Origin: Methanomassiliicoccales archaeon
Lineage (GTDB): Archaea; Thermoplasmatota; Thermoplasmata; Methanomassiliicoccales; JACIVX01
Reading direction: 5' to 3'
DNA: 54,371 bases
Assembly (NCBI GenBank): GCA_029907465.1
Contig: JARYLV010000010.1
Span: forward strand, 1-54,371
How positions within the stretch are numbered: the first letter of the stretch is position 1; each line of letters opens with the position of its first letter. The translations under genes and the position numbers were made by a program. A model generated the notes under the pieces. That model saw nothing but the letters and a program-made list of their open reading frames with translations, was not told the DNA's origin and did no database searches. Shown piece after piece: positions 1-9,859 of the stretch.

Positions 1-459
1 CTCGTGCGCAACGGCAGCGCGATGTATGATATCATGGAATACCACCATCAGTTCCGCGTCAAGGTAATGAGCGCGATCAAGAATCGAATTGCGCTCGAGG
101 TGTCTTCGGAGAATCATGAAGGAAAACTGGTGCTCGTCAATGTCGATAAGAACACTCTCCAAATGAAAAATTCCAATCTGGTCGTGAAGATTGATGGAAA
201 AATGATTAAGGAGACGACAAGGCCACTGGAGGTCCTTTTTGCATCTGGATCAGGAGAAAGTGATGCGGTGTATACGGTGCTTCATAACGACGAGATTTCT
301 CAGATCCTCATTTACGTTCCGAGTTTTTCAACTCACACAATCGAAATTGAAAGCGCTTCAGTCCTCGCAAGTATTTTTTCTCCATTAGGAATTACGGCGG
401 TTCTCTCTGCATTTGCGATCGTTTGTGTTTCAGCGATCGTACTCATTAAGAAGAAATGA
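1..459 (+). CDS. C-terminal part of a membrane-anchored surface protein (5' end outside window)
   Basis: The frame is open from the first base, so the gene is cut by the window edge; the internal GTG at base 4 need not be the start. The visible 152 codons give a polar, beta-rich stretch followed by one hydrophobic segment (about the last 25 residues) and a terminal KKK. This is the layout of an extracellular domain held by a C-terminal membrane helix with a positive cytoplasmic stop-transfer tail. No family is recognised. The gene ends in TGA and is followed by a long gene-poor stretch. Function unknown. Confidence 0.6.
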   Translation, partial: LVRNGSAMYDIMEYHHQFRVKVMSAIKNRIALEVSSENHEGKLVLVNVDKNTLQMKNSNLVVKIDGKMIKETTRPLEVLFASGSGESDAVYTVLHNDEISQILIYVPSFSTHTIEIESASVLASIFSPLGITAVLSAFAIVCVSAIVLIKKK

Positions 460-841
460 TAAATGCGAAGTTTTATCGACCCCCGTTTTTATTAGAAATG
501 ATTGCGCACTATTCTATTTCGGTCGCGCTGGCAATTAGGCAAAATTACCAATGTACGTATATATGCATCACATCTGTTGATTTCCTGTGCAATACCGGAG
601 GTTCCCACAAAACCGCATTTTGCTTGTCGATATCCTCTTCGATCTTCACCGTCTAACCTCTTGTAGAAGCGCTCTTTATGAAGCTTCTAATTCAAATACC
701 AATCTCATGTTGCGTCAAACCTAATAGGCGCGATTGGGTCATCCGTTGATTTTCAGAGCAGAATAACTACATAAACATTGTCTAGTTTAGTTACCATAGT
801 GAAATAATCGCGAACTAAATCCACAAGCAGTGGATATTTTC

Positions 842-916
842 AGGTTATCACTGTGTCAACTGGTACGAGAGCACTAAATGCTCTCATATTGATTAATTAT
901 CTGCTACTGATAACCT
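842..916. repeat. Nested inverted repeat (outer 9-bp and inner 7-bp stems)
   Basis: A perfect outer pair, AGGTTATCA (842-850) and TGATAACCT (908-916), encloses a perfect inner hairpin, GAGAGCA (867-873) and TGCTCTC (879-885) with loop CTAAA. As RNA or cruciform DNA it would form a 75-base two-stem element. It lies in the gene-poor stretch. It may be a small RNA, a mobile-element end or chance. Confidence 0.4.
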
Positions 917-1701
917 ACAGCCAGACCAAAGAGTTACCTTATTTATCGATGCAATCTAAATCCTTATTTGTGTTGGTGGCTATTTTCGCTAAAGATGAGA
1001 ATGCTACGACTGGTAGATTTGCTCATGACATACAAACCTTCTCAATTGAAGCCACAATCGTGTGATTGCCTGGCACTGACCGATGCCTACAGCGATCTCG
1101 ATAGCAGAGATATTTCTCCCTAGCGATGTCACGGGGTATTCGTCGTAAACAATACGAGGTCTACTGGGTCGCTACATACCGGATCAATCATCCGATATTC
1201 TATCACTTCGGCAATAACATGTAATGAAATGTCAAGAGATGCTACATGGTCGATCGAGATCTTGACAGTCGCTTTTTCCGCTAGACAGAGTTTCACACTG
1301 ACTGCATCTAGAGTGTGTGGGGTCGCTTCGTTATCGGTTATGCGCATATTCTCTAAGTTTAAATAATTAGCATAAACGGCAGTACTACGAGAAGGCAAGC
1401 GATGAAAATCAAGACGATGGCGACATTTCTCTTCTCATTAAGCGAATCCCTTCGATTTTCGGTTTCTTTGAATTGCCGTAGATTCATCTATCGCTCATGA
1501 TACCCTCCTAGCGCGATAAGGTAGAACCACATTGTTCAGGCTTACAGCACAACGATTAGTATCATCAAAACGGCGGGCAGAATAAGGAGTCGTTTAGACA
1601 GACGGCTGAAATAAGCGTATTCCAGCTGTGAGATGCCTTGAACGTGTTCATGTAACGCTTTGAGCAGTATATGATCACTCCATATCAAGGCGGTGAATAA
1701 A

Positions 1702-1929
1702 ATGAAAAAGAAATAATAAAATTGAGGAGGACGAACAGGGCACTACTAATGAAAACAAAACAGAAGAAAGGCTTGTCGTCGAGAAAATGATAAAGCGGTT
1801 CAAAGAACTGAGAAGCAAGGTTACATACTTGAGGCGGCAAGAGAAATGGCAAAACTATGTCCCAATGAGTATGCCGCTAATTACGACAAGATATAGTGTG
1901 ATCTGGAGAAAAAGGTCTTCACGTGTTAA
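1702..1929 (+). pseudogene. Relic of a small charged protein gene
   Basis: A short start (MKKK) and a charged stretch containing RLVVEKMIKRFKELRSK read in different frames; after a further shift near 1818 the text continues as YILEAAREMAKLCPNEYAA and then meets an in-frame TAG. The amphipathic, TPR-like composition across a frame change suggests a decayed gene rather than random sequence. Its original function cannot be told. Confidence 0.3.
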
Positions 1930-2118
1930 ACCTGATCATAAATTCAGAGCCATGTAGAAAATGGGGAGAATGCTAATCAAGCACCGAAGAGACGTTACTG
2001 GATGAATAAGAAATAAACACCGATTTTCCACATATCCAACTTAAAATTGTTATTACCATAATTTGATTTTTCATCATGCTTAATAACCGAATAGTATATG
2101 TTTGATCAGGCTGGATTT

Positions 2119-2175
2119 ATGAAATACCAAGTTCTCTTAGTCAGTGGTTAGCCACCAATAACACTTAGTTCTTAT
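2119..2175 (+). other. Upstream start and 5' codons of the next glycosyltransferase, broken by an in-frame TAG
   Basis: An ATG at 2119 opens the same frame as the gene at 2176 and reads MKYQVLLVSG, then TAG (2149-2151), then PPITLSSYVQLLTKILKE into the annotated gene. A TATA-like TATAT at 2095-2099 sits about 22 bases before the ATG, as expected for a leaderless archaeal gene. The text VLLVSG-x-PPIT resembles the first beta strand and loop of GT-B glycosyltransferases, so the promoter and start seem intact but codon 11 is now a stop. Amber read-through is possible but unlikely, since TAG is a common terminator in this window. Confidence 0.5.
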
Positions 2176-3486
2176 GTGCAACTCTTAACGAAAATCCTTA
2201 AAGAAACGATGATATACCCAGAACCGAACTTTAAAACATTAGAAATTGTGAGCGGAATGCAGAACCTGAATGCTATAAGATTGGAATTTGAAAATCTATC
2301 CGACAAGATAAATAAAATGGATAGCTCTCCTTCAAAATTGAGAATTACAATGATCGGAACACTCCCCCCATTAAAGGGGATAAGCCGCTACTGTTACTTT
2401 CTTTGCTCCGCATTGTCCAATTTGGTAGACATAGAATTTGTCTCTTTTAGGAAATTGTACCCCAATTTTCTCTATCCAGGAGGAGTTGATACAGAAAAAA
2501 AATCAGAAGAGCTGATTATGAAATTTAGAAGAAGGAATGATTTACATGGTTATAATCCATTAACCTGGCTCAAGACAGGGATTTATTGCTCTGGAGATGT
2601 GGTACATGCGCAGTGGTGGAGTCCCCTTCTTTTTCCTGCATATTTTACAATCCTCATATTAGCTAGAGTCCGATGTAAGCGTGTTGTTATTACCGTTCAC
2701 AATGTGATACCTCACGAAAATACGAAAATAGGAAAGGTTCTAACTAGTATGCTGCTCAAATTCGCGGACTTTATCATTGTTCATAGCGATTCGAACAAGG
2801 AGATCTTGTTTAAAGAGTACCGCAATTTAGATAGAGATCATGTTTTTGTTGTACCGCACGGGTTGCTTTCTTTTCCCAATGCACCTTACGACAAAAGGAA
2901 AGCAAAAGATATACTCGGTATTCCTATCAGCGCAAAGGCTATCCTTTTTTTTGGAAATATCAGGCCATATAAAGGCCTAAAGAATCTGATTAAAGCTATG
3001 GAGAAAGTTACCAAAACTTTGCCGAACACAATGCTTATAATAGCAGGTCACTGTTGGGAAGACTGGCATGAATATGAACGATTGATTAAAGAACTCAATA
3101 TCGAGGACAAAATCATTGTTAGGAAAGGATATGTCGAACCAATGGACGTACCTCTTTTATTCGCAGCGACTGATCTTGTGGTTCTTCCATATGAAACATT
3201 TGATGCCCAAAGTGGTGTTGGACTTGCAGCATTGAACTATTGTAAACCGATGATCGTTACTGCGGTGGGTGGGCTCCCTGAGTTGGTTTTGGACTCTATA
3301 TCAGTTGTCGAGCCGAAAAATCACGAATTGCTAGCAAGTAGAATAATAATGATTCTGAGGGATCCACGATTATTATCAAAATTGGAAGAAGACTCTAAGA
3401 AGATTAGGGAAGAATATGGATGGCAAAGAATCGCAGAAATAACTTATAGGATATACGAGGAATTGCTACGACCAACAGAAAAATGA
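2176..3486 (+). CDS. GT4-family (group 1) glycosyltransferase
   Basis: GT-B fold enzyme expected to transfer a sugar from a nucleotide donor to a lipid-linked or surface glycan at the inner face of the membrane. A second Rossmann-like start, ITMIGTLPPLKGISRY, lies near residue 58; the C-terminal domain has FFGNIRPYKGLKNLIKAM (acceptor/donor hinge) and the donor-site text PYETFDAQSGVGLAALNYCKP, where the usual E-x7-E is partly kept. The frame begins at GTG 2176; ATG 2317 is an alternative and would give a normal family N-terminus. About 65 residues before that seem to be the remainder of a preceding GT N-terminus behind an amber codon. AT-rich like its neighbours. Donor and acceptor unknown. 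Confidence 0.8.
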   Translation: MQLLTKILKETMIYPEPNFKTLEIVSGMQNLNAIRLEFENLSDKINKMDSSPSKLRITMIGTLPPLKGISRYCYFLCSALSNLVDIEFVSFRKLYPNFLYPGGVDTEKKSEELIMKFRRRNDLHGYNPLTWLKTGIYCSGDVVHAQWWSPLLFPAYFTILILARVRCKRVVITVHNVIPHENTKIGKVLTSMLLKFADFIIVHSDSNKEILFKEYRNLDRDHVFVVPHGLLSFPNAPYDKRKAKDILGIPISAKAILFFGNIRPYKGLKNLIKAMEKVTKTLPNTMLIIAGHCWEDWHEYERLIKELNIEDKIIVRKGYVEPMDVPLLFAATDLVVLPYETFDAQSGVGLAALNYCKPMIVTAVGGLPELVLDSISVVEPKNHELLASRIIMILRDPRLLSKLEEDSKKIREEYGWQRIAEITYRIYEELLRPTEK

Positions 3487-3733
3487 TTCAAAAATCACGC
3501 TCATGCATTATGGGATAAATTCGCAGTATCAATCAATTATTTTTTGGTACCCACCTATGATGCATGCACTAGTTCCAACGACGTATTCTTTTTTTAAATC
3601 GTGAATCGCATAATTATTTTTAGTGCTGAAATAGTTCTGGATAATTCTTGAATCGTATCTAAATTAAAGGTCCTTATTAAAAGTTGCACATAAGTAAAAT
3701 ATATATGTTTATGAATTGCGAAGCTCAATAAGA

Positions 3734-4897
3734 TCATCTTTTCGAGGACGAGGAAAAGCAATTAATCGCATCTCTATAAACATTCATGTATTCCGACAAA
3801 GTATGTCTCCAGTCAAACTTCTGTCTCAAGAAGGAAATACAATTACTGCTGAGCCTTGAGTAATTGACCGAATCAAGAACGTATTCGACGGAAAGAATTA
3901 AGTCCTTTAAAGATCCGGGTTCAAACAACTTGCCATTTTGACCGTCTTGGACAATTTCTGGAAGACCGCCAATTCTGGATGCCACAACCGGTAAACCAAA
4001 GGACATAGCCTCAAGAGGAGCAGTTGGCAAGTTTTCTGGCCAGATTGATGGAAACACCATCACTCCCCCTCTTAAATATTCTTGTTCGACATTTTCGACG
4101 AATCCTCTAAAAGAAATTACTTTAGCATCCTTATATTCGGCCATCAATGACTGCAACATTTTGCCATCACCTATAACATCCAGTGGTATCTCAGTGAGCC
4201 TTGAGACTTCGCATACGAGCTTTACGCCCTTTTCTTCAGTAATTCTTCCTACAAAAAGCATTCTTTTATCGTATTTAGGAAGGATTATTTCATCTGGTAA
4301 ATCGATTCCATTGTAAATTCGCCTCACGTTATTATATCCAGCTTTTGTGAGTTTTGAAAACATATAGTCACTCGGTGCCACGAGAAAGACCTTCTGAAGA
4401 TGTTTCATTTTGATTAATCTCGTAATTCCTGCTATAGGGAATTTGCATTTCCAACAATCCAAACTGCAGATACAACCCGATCTTATCATGATACTATTAA
4501 AGCAAAAAGGCCAGTAATCATGGATGGTCGCAATCGTTGGCAAGCTCTCGGCAGCTGCTGCAAAGAGATTTGTCCCAGCTCCATACACATTATGAAAATG
4601 AACAATGTCCGGTTTGATCTCTCGCACTACATTACGCAATATTTCTATATTTTTGAGATGAAAATAATCGGCAATAGATTTTCTCACTACTCGATTCTTA
4701 ACAACTTTCAACTCATCGATGATTTCAATATTTTCGGATAATTCCTTGACCGGAAACTCTTCAGATCGCATGTTCGAAGTAAGAATTGCAACTTCTATTC
4801 CGCTTTGCGATAGTTTCATAGATAATTTCCTGCAGAATTCCTCAGCGCCACCGTATTTTCTTGAGGGGGGCAAACTAGAGATCATTAACACTTTCAT
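3734..4897 (-). CDS. GT4-family (group 1) glycosyltransferase
   Basis: A 387-residue GT-B enzyme of normal family length. The N-terminus MKVLMISSLPPSRKYGGAEE is the classic glycine-rich start of GT4 enzymes; VHFHNVYGAGTNLFA and TIHDYWPFC follow. FVGRITEEKGVKL marks the start of the donor domain and PSIWPENLPTAPLEAMSFG carries the E-x7-E motif (ENLPTAPLE) that binds the nucleotide sugar. A cysteine pair cluster (CICSLDCWKC, about residues 142-151) is an insertion found in some surface-polysaccharide GT4 enzymes. It stands alone on the minus strand, about 190 bases downstream of the start of the next gene's 3' end. Likely role: one step in building a surface glycan. Confidence 0.85.
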   Translation of the reverse strand: MKVLMISSLPPSRKYGGAEEFCRKLSMKLSQSGIEVAILTSNMRSEEFPVKELSENIEIIDELKVVKNRVVRKSIADYFHLKNIEILRNVVREIKPDIVHFHNVYGAGTNLFAAAAESLPTIATIHDYWPFCFNSIMIRSGCICSLDCWKCKFPIAGITRLIKMKHLQKVFLVAPSDYMFSKLTKAGYNNVRRIYNGIDLPDEIILPKYDKRMLFVGRITEEKGVKLVCEVSRLTEIPLDVIGDGKMLQSLMAEYKDAKVISFRGFVENVEQEYLRGGVMVFPSIWPENLPTAPLEAMSFGLPVVASRIGGLPEIVQDGQNGKLFEPGSLKDLILSVEYVLDSVNYSRLSSNCISFLRQKFDWRHTLSEYMNVYRDAINCFSSSSKR

Positions 4898-5081
4898 ATC
4901 AGCTGTAAATATATTATTCCAACAGGCTACTTATATTATTCCCTCAATTGCAAATACTCTGTAATTGGATCGCGCAAACTTGAATTGACGCGGTCGATAT
5001 CTATTTTAATTATCGTGATATGGGATACATATCAAATTCAAAGGGATATTAATTAGATATCCGAAGAACCACAAAAAGAGT

Positions 5082-7064
5082 CTACATTCCCAGATGTTTT
5101 CCAACAATCTCCAAACCCCCAAACCATAATGACCCATTCTGAATTTCAAAAGTAATTTCAAATTCACCTCTCAGTACTTTTGAAAAATCAAGACGATAGT
5201 ACTCAAACCACCATTCCCATCCTTTTAAATGCGTTCCTGTGATTCTCACGCTATCCAAAACGTTCTCTTCGTTTCTGAGTGACATAGTAATATTTGCCGA
5301 AGGTGACAGTTTGAGCTTAAGATAGACTGAAATAAAGGACAGATTGTCTGGGTTAACGGATCTTAACTTTATTGAGCAAAATTTCGATGTTGATTCATAA
5401 TATGCTATTGATTGCTTTTTCACGATACCATGTGCATCCTCTGAAATATTATACAATTTCATATCAGAGAAACCCAAATAAACCAGCTCATCATTCTCAG
5501 CCGGGATATTGATCCATTGAATTCCGTTATAAAATTGAATATAATAAATAATTAGTTTAGAATTAAAAAATTTAAATATGGTTAGGTTTATGAATGGAGC
5601 CTTTAATAACTCAACTCCCTTGTCGGGAAATGGGTAGTAATAACCACTTAATTTGTCATAAATGAAGTACTTAGCATCAATTTCATAACAACGTTCAGCA
5701 ACATTTTCGCTATTCTGAATCATCACAGAAAAGTCGTACAAATTACTAGAAGGCACGAGCGAATAGGAATGTACAAAAGAAGGCCAATAAATGTATAAGA
5801 TTGATTCTTGGCCGATTGCCTCTTTTGTGAATTCACCTGCAACTGATCTTAAACCGTAAGATTCCGAAACCCATCTCTTGAAATTCGCATAATTAGGAGC
5901 GTAATTTATGATGGGTAAAACGAGCAATACAATTAAAATAATAATAAATAAAAACCTCAAGTATTTTCGAGATTGGAATCTTATTTTTTCAAATCTAATA
6001 AATAATATATAAACGAAAAAACTAGAAAGGAGTATGATGGCTGGAAAGAATTGTAAATGATATCTGGAACGATGACTATATGAAGCAGGAATTATCATCA
6101 AAATAATTAGATTTAATACTAACCATATCATGAAAAATAGGATAACTGGATAAATCTTTCTGTAATAGATTGCAAGTAAACTGCCCAGAATCGTTGTTAG
6201 CAACAGTGATATCTGGAAAAAAGAAGGCAATAAGGCAAGATACTCTGTTCCCAAAAAAACTGGTTCGTTGGTGAAACTGTAGCTAACTCCTGGAAGATAA
6301 ATCGCTACGGCTTTAAAGAATGTAAGAGCGCCGCCAAATATGAACCAAAAGGAAATGCCGAGCAGAATCAAAAAGAAGTTTTTCTTACTAATAAGATATC
6401 TAGGTTTCTTTTCAACGACTAAAGATACAAAAATGTAACCAACAATAAGCATCGCTACAAATACATTCCCAAAATTGTGGGCCAGACTTAGACAGCCGCA
6501 CGAAGCAAAGCATAGTATTAGATGCGCAGTTTTTCTAGTTCTCCAAAATTTAACAAAAAAAAAGGTCGACCCTGTCAAAAGCAGTACCAGTAGCGCATCA
6601 ACTGGTGAGAATGATGTGACCCATAATACATTATAACTACCAAAAATGAATAAAAACGACATGAAAAATGGTAAGAATCGATCCTGAAATAGATTCATTC
6701 CTATGGCATACACTATCGCCACTGAAAAAGCTTGAAAAATATACGGAAGTATCTTGAACCAGTTTTCATTGCCTATTGGCGAAATGGAGTTCAATATTGA
6801 GGATATAAGCGCAAGGAGTGGGGGGGAATCTCCTACACGTGCTTCCATTCTTGCAAATTCATTAAAAATATATCCACTTTTAGAAATTGTATCGCTAAAA
6901 ATTAGATTGGAATAAACATCTTCCGTAGCGAAATGCTCAAAAAACAGTAAACCAAACACGTATCTGACAATAAAAAGAATAATGATGCATGATAGCATGG
7001 AAAATTCAGGGATGTACTTACGGAACAGTAATACTGCCTTTTTCCAAATAAGATAAGATATCAT
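5082..7064 (-). CDS. GT-C type polytopic membrane glycosyltransferase-like protein
   Basis: A 660-residue protein with about 11 membrane segments in the first 400 residues and a soluble, beta-rich C-terminal part of about 260 residues that ends in a carbohydrate-binding-like sandwich. The first outer loop has acidic residues (FATEDVYSN), as in GT-C enzymes that use a lipid-phosphate sugar. The start is fixed by a strong ribosome site (GAGGGGGG) six bases upstream, so the gene overlaps the end of the preceding glycosyltransferase by 47 bases and is probably translationally coupled to it. It ends in TAG. Expected to act on the outer face of the membrane. The exact family (PMT-like or DUF6541-like) is not certain. 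Confidence 0.65.
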   Translation of the reverse strand: MISYLIWKKAVLLFRKYIPEFSMLSCIIILFIVRYVFGLLFFEHFATEDVYSNLIFSDTISKSGYIFNEFARMEARVGDSPPLLALISSILNSISPIGNENWFKILPYIFQAFSVAIVYAIGMNLFQDRFLPFFMSFLFIFGSYNVLWVTSFSPVDALLVLLLTGSTFFFVKFWRTRKTAHLILCFASCGCLSLAHNFGNVFVAMLIVGYIFVSLVVEKKPRYLISKKNFFLILLGISFWFIFGGALTFFKAVAIYLPGVSYSFTNEPVFLGTEYLALLPSFFQISLLLTTILGSLLAIYYRKIYPVILFFMIWLVLNLIILMIIPASYSHRSRYHLQFFPAIILLSSFFVYILFIRFEKIRFQSRKYLRFLFIIILIVLLVLPIINYAPNYANFKRWVSESYGLRSVAGEFTKEAIGQESILYIYWPSFVHSYSLVPSSNLYDFSVMIQNSENVAERCYEIDAKYFIYDKLSGYYYPFPDKGVELLKAPFINLTIFKFFNSKLIIYYIQFYNGIQWINIPAENDELVYLGFSDMKLYNISEDAHGIVKKQSIAYYESTSKFCSIKLRSVNPDNLSFISVYLKLKLSPSANITMSLRNEENVLDSVRITGTHLKGWEWWFEYYRLDFSKVLRGEFEITFEIQNGSLWFGGLEIVGKHLGM

Positions 7065-8214
7065 TTACGACCCCCCTCACGATATAACGCCAGTCATACT
7101 CATGCAGATCGTAAGGAATTAAATATTTAAATTCGTTAGGACGGGTCGCGAGCTTAACCATTAACTCGGAGAATTTGTCCCAATCATCCGTTATCTGAAG
7201 CCAATCTCCAAAGCTATCTCTTTCCAATCCTTCAGCACCAATTCCAGTTGATACAACAGGCCTTCCGCAAAAAATGGCTTCAAGTATTTTTATCCTCGTA
7301 CCTCCACCACTTTTCAAAGGACATATTACCACATCGCATCCGCTGATCAGTTCTGCGATATTGGGATAGATGCCTGTAAAAATAAACGTTGGATCATTGC
7401 AAACATCAAGGGGTGGATTGTCGCCGGCTATAACAAATAATGCAGATGGGTGGAATTTCTTTACACGAGGAGCTAATTCGCGCTTAATTATATCAACGGC
7501 TTGTTTATTTGGAGCATAATCTAGTTTTCCATGAAAAAGATAAACAGGATCATGAATAGGTAGACCGATCTTCTTTCTCGACGTCAACTTATCACAAGCA
7601 TTCATACGCAACACCGCGCTATCCACCCCATTACGAACAAGCAGAACGCGTTCCTTCGGTACTTTAAAGGTTGAGATGATTAACTCGCGGTCTGGCTTAG
7701 ACACGCAAAAAACTTTTGCGGCAGAACGCAGTAAGAAGCCTTCGTATAATTTTAGCAAAAACCTACTAATCCTATTTCCTTTTTTTATTCTTTCAAATCT
7801 CTGAAATTCGACGTTGTGTTCGTCAATGATCAAGATTGCACCAGTGATCCGGCAAACAATCAATGAGATAAACCCGAGCCATGGAAACTCCACCAAAACA
7901 ACTCGAGCTTTGGAAGTTTTTATTGCAAGTAGTAGATAAAAAGCAAGTAAAGGATTGAAAATCTGTGAATATCGAGAGAAAGCCTTCACCATTTTTATTT
8001 TGACACCCTCTCTTTCAAGAGCATGCATATAGAATTGAGAGTCTCTTTCGCAACAATCTACTTGAACCAGATCGTTACAAACGATGATTACATAGAAGTA
8101 ATCACTAAGGAATCGAGCCAAATTAAAGACCCTTGCTGCCCCACCAAAATATGGAGGAAACGGATTAAAGGGACAAACAATTATAATTGTTTCTTTGTTC
8201 GATTTATCACTCAT
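7018..8214 (-). CDS. GT4-family (group 1) glycosyltransferase
   Basis: GT-B enzyme of about 398 residues. Near the N-terminus CPFNPFPPYFGGAARVFNLA is the glycine-rich acceptor-domain loop; IDEHNVEFQRFERIKKG is typical of the GT4 subgroup that includes WcaI/RfaG-like enzymes; the donor domain has CPLKSGGGTRIKILEAIFCG, where GGGTRIKILEA is the characteristic nucleotide-sugar motif. ATG 8214 is chosen over GTG 8220 because AAGGT lies just before it and overlaps the GTG. It is the first gene of a two-gene unit, its stop codon lying inside the GT-C gene. Probably works with that protein on the same glycan. Confidence 0.85.
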   Translation of the reverse strand: MSDKSNKETIIIVCPFNPFPPYFGGAARVFNLARFLSDYFYVIIVCNDLVQVDCCERDSQFYMHALEREGVKIKMVKAFSRYSQIFNPLLAFYLLLAIKTSKARVVLVEFPWLGFISLIVCRITGAILIIDEHNVEFQRFERIKKGNRISRFLLKLYEGFLLRSAAKVFCVSKPDRELIISTFKVPKERVLLVRNGVDSAVLRMNACDKLTSRKKIGLPIHDPVYLFHGKLDYAPNKQAVDIIKRELAPRVKKFHPSALFVIAGDNPPLDVCNDPTFIFTGIYPNIAELISGCDVVICPLKSGGGTRIKILEAIFCGRPVVSTGIGAEGLERDSFGDWLQITDDWDKFSELMVKLATRPNEFKYLIPYDLHEYDWRYIVRGVVNDILSYLEKGSITVP

Positions 8215-8346
8215 TTTCACCTTAAAATGTCGTCTCAGTTAAAAAGATTTCTAGTATTCATGAAGCCCAAATTGATATAATAAATTTATCTAGTTGAAAA
8301 AGTCTCGATTAATCAAACGCTTATCTAAATTGTCATACTCGGCATT

Positions 8347-8655
8347 TCAATCGTCACCGATCATTCGGTTTCTTTTTTTATTATATGAAACTCCCAAGAG
8401 ACCCAGAGCAGATACTATTCCAACAGACAAAAATGTGGATGTTGCGCTAATTCTCATACCGAAGAATACATTAAATCCAATAATAAGAAGTGGAACGGTA
8501 ACCAAAGATATGAGATAACTGAAAATTATTCTTTCTCCAAAGGACAGCCTGTCTCTGCTACCATTTTTTTCAGGCCATATCGCATAGGTCCATATGAGGC
8601 CAGGGAGCAAGAGCACCAATACAAATGCTAAAATTGATGTGATCATTTCAAACAT
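8347..8655 (-). CDS. Short DUF1616-like membrane protein
   Basis: A 102-residue protein with three predicted membrane helices. The text VLLLPGLIWTYAIWP followed by FGERIIFSYLISLVTVPLL matches the start of DUF1616 proteins (a PGY/PGL turn after helix 1, then an E-R-hydrophobic stretch before helix 2). It lacks the long C-terminal region of full DUF1616 proteins. A paralogue of similar size lies at 10434-10784 in the opposite orientation. Both accompany membrane glycosyltransferases, as DUF1616 proteins often do in archaeal surface-glycan loci. Function unknown. Confidence 0.55.
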   Translation of the reverse strand: MFEMITSILAFVLVLLLPGLIWTYAIWPEKNGSRDRLSFGERIIFSYLISLVTVPLLIIGFNVFFGMRISATSTFLSVGIVSALGLLGVSYNKKRNRMIGDD

Positions 8656-8793
8656 CGTATGCTGTGTAGATACTAATTCCTATTTTTGCCTTCCGTAACT
8701 TATCATTCTCTTAAAGCAATCTCTGATGGGTCGATGTACGTATATTCAAGTCAACAAGAGTGAATACCGCTTGCTCAAGGTCGACCTTTATAT

Positions 8794-8863
8794 AGCATAG
8801 CTTTTCTGCTTGAGAGAAAGAATGCGTTTCGAAACAGGGTATGAGATTAAAGGGAGCTATGCT
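8794..8863 (+). repeat. Long imperfect stem-loop, possible small RNA
   Basis: AGCATAGCT (8794-8802) pairs perfectly with AGCTATGCT (8855-8863), and three more G-U pairs extend the stem to about 12 bp. The loop contains the palindrome GTTTCGAAAC. The 3' arm is followed by TTTTT and a TATA-like TTTATATAG (8787-8795) overlaps the 5' arm. It could be a terminator-like structure or a small RNA; expression is not shown by sequence. Confidence 0.3.
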
Positions 8864-9859
8864 TTTTCACATCGCTAGAAAGATGTAAGAATGGTTCAAA
8901 TACTTGGGCATTTCATTAAAATCGAAATTCCTAGCTAATTTGTATTGAGATTACCGTTGCATTTTATCGTTGTCTGAAACTGGCTTATTAAAGTTTCCAC
9001 TCAATATCCGTTTCAAGAGAAGCCACGGAGGGTATTAAAGTTTCTCGATTCGGCTAAAAAGTGTAGGATTTTTCCACAAGAAGAGAAGGAGGTTTCCCTT
9101 AGTCGCTTTTATCATGCGATGTAATACTCTGATATGTGGACTTTACGAGTCCCCGAACCTGACACACTCAGAATCCATCTTGGGTATATGACGCAACAAC
9201 AGTAAAACAAACAAAGGAAATTTAGATTGCGTTTCGATCTACAGGATGCAAAACCGCAAATTAAAGCGGGCCGCAAGTTATCTCTTGCCTCCCGCCGTCG
9301 GCGAAAAAAGTGTTGCCTTCTCGCCGAGAATTTATTTATGACCGATGATCTACCTCCCGGTACCATTCCTTTGGATCTGGGTTTTCGAGGGCAAAATGGG
9401 ATAGTTATGCGCGTTAACGCGAACCGAGTCGTAATGGTAAGTTGAAATGCGTTAGCTCGTCAATGAATGCTTAAGACTACGATCGCCATTTCTAGATAAG
9501 TAAACCAGCATGGAATTAGGACGCTTAGGAAACACTGGAAAGGCAAATAGGTTATTTCGGCTAGCGTATCCAGTAGTTGTTCAGCTCTTCAGCAACCGTT
9601 CTATGAAAGCTATCATAATTGCAAAAAAGATGCCGGGTTCTCACAATGATCTCACTAAAAGATTGACAAAAGCTGAATAATTGTTTTTTTGGCATGATCA
9701 TAAAACATAAGTCGAAAGACTCTGATAATTCGTTAGCAAGAAGACTTTCCATATGATATAAGTTATACTTTCCAACGAAGATAATTCCTTCAGAAAATTA
9801 TTTCTTATGGCATTTTGTGATTGGACGCAAGATGCGAAGATCACAAAAAATCCAAGTAA

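Larger units (their letters stand above)
460..2175. other. Gene-poor AT-rich stretch with inverted repeats and a gene relic
   Basis: About 1.7 kb with no convincing intact gene. Open frames of 60-90 codons exist on both strands (for example 456-656, 853-1065 and 1129-1398 on the minus strand) but none has a ribosome site, recognisable motif or protein-like composition. It contains a hairpin just after the first gene (664-670 with 683-689), a nested inverted repeat at 842-916, a frameshifted relic at 1702-1929, and the amber-interrupted leader of the next gene from 2119. Such a long gap is unusual in a compact archaeal genome and suggests decayed genes. Confidence 0.6.

Noticed and set aside
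1129-1398. An 89-codon minus-strand frame in the first gap
   Set aside because: No ribosome site, no motif, no conserved-looking composition and no neighbour to form an operon.
2149-2151. Pyrrolysine at the in-frame TAG
   Set aside because: About ten of the genes in the window end in TAG, which does not fit strong avoidance of TAG, and no pyl genes are present here; a premature stop is simpler, though not proven.
9227-9445. A 72-codon frame and an antisense 84-codon frame at 9112-9366
   Set aside because: They overlap on opposite strands, contain low-complexity basic runs, and have no translation signals.
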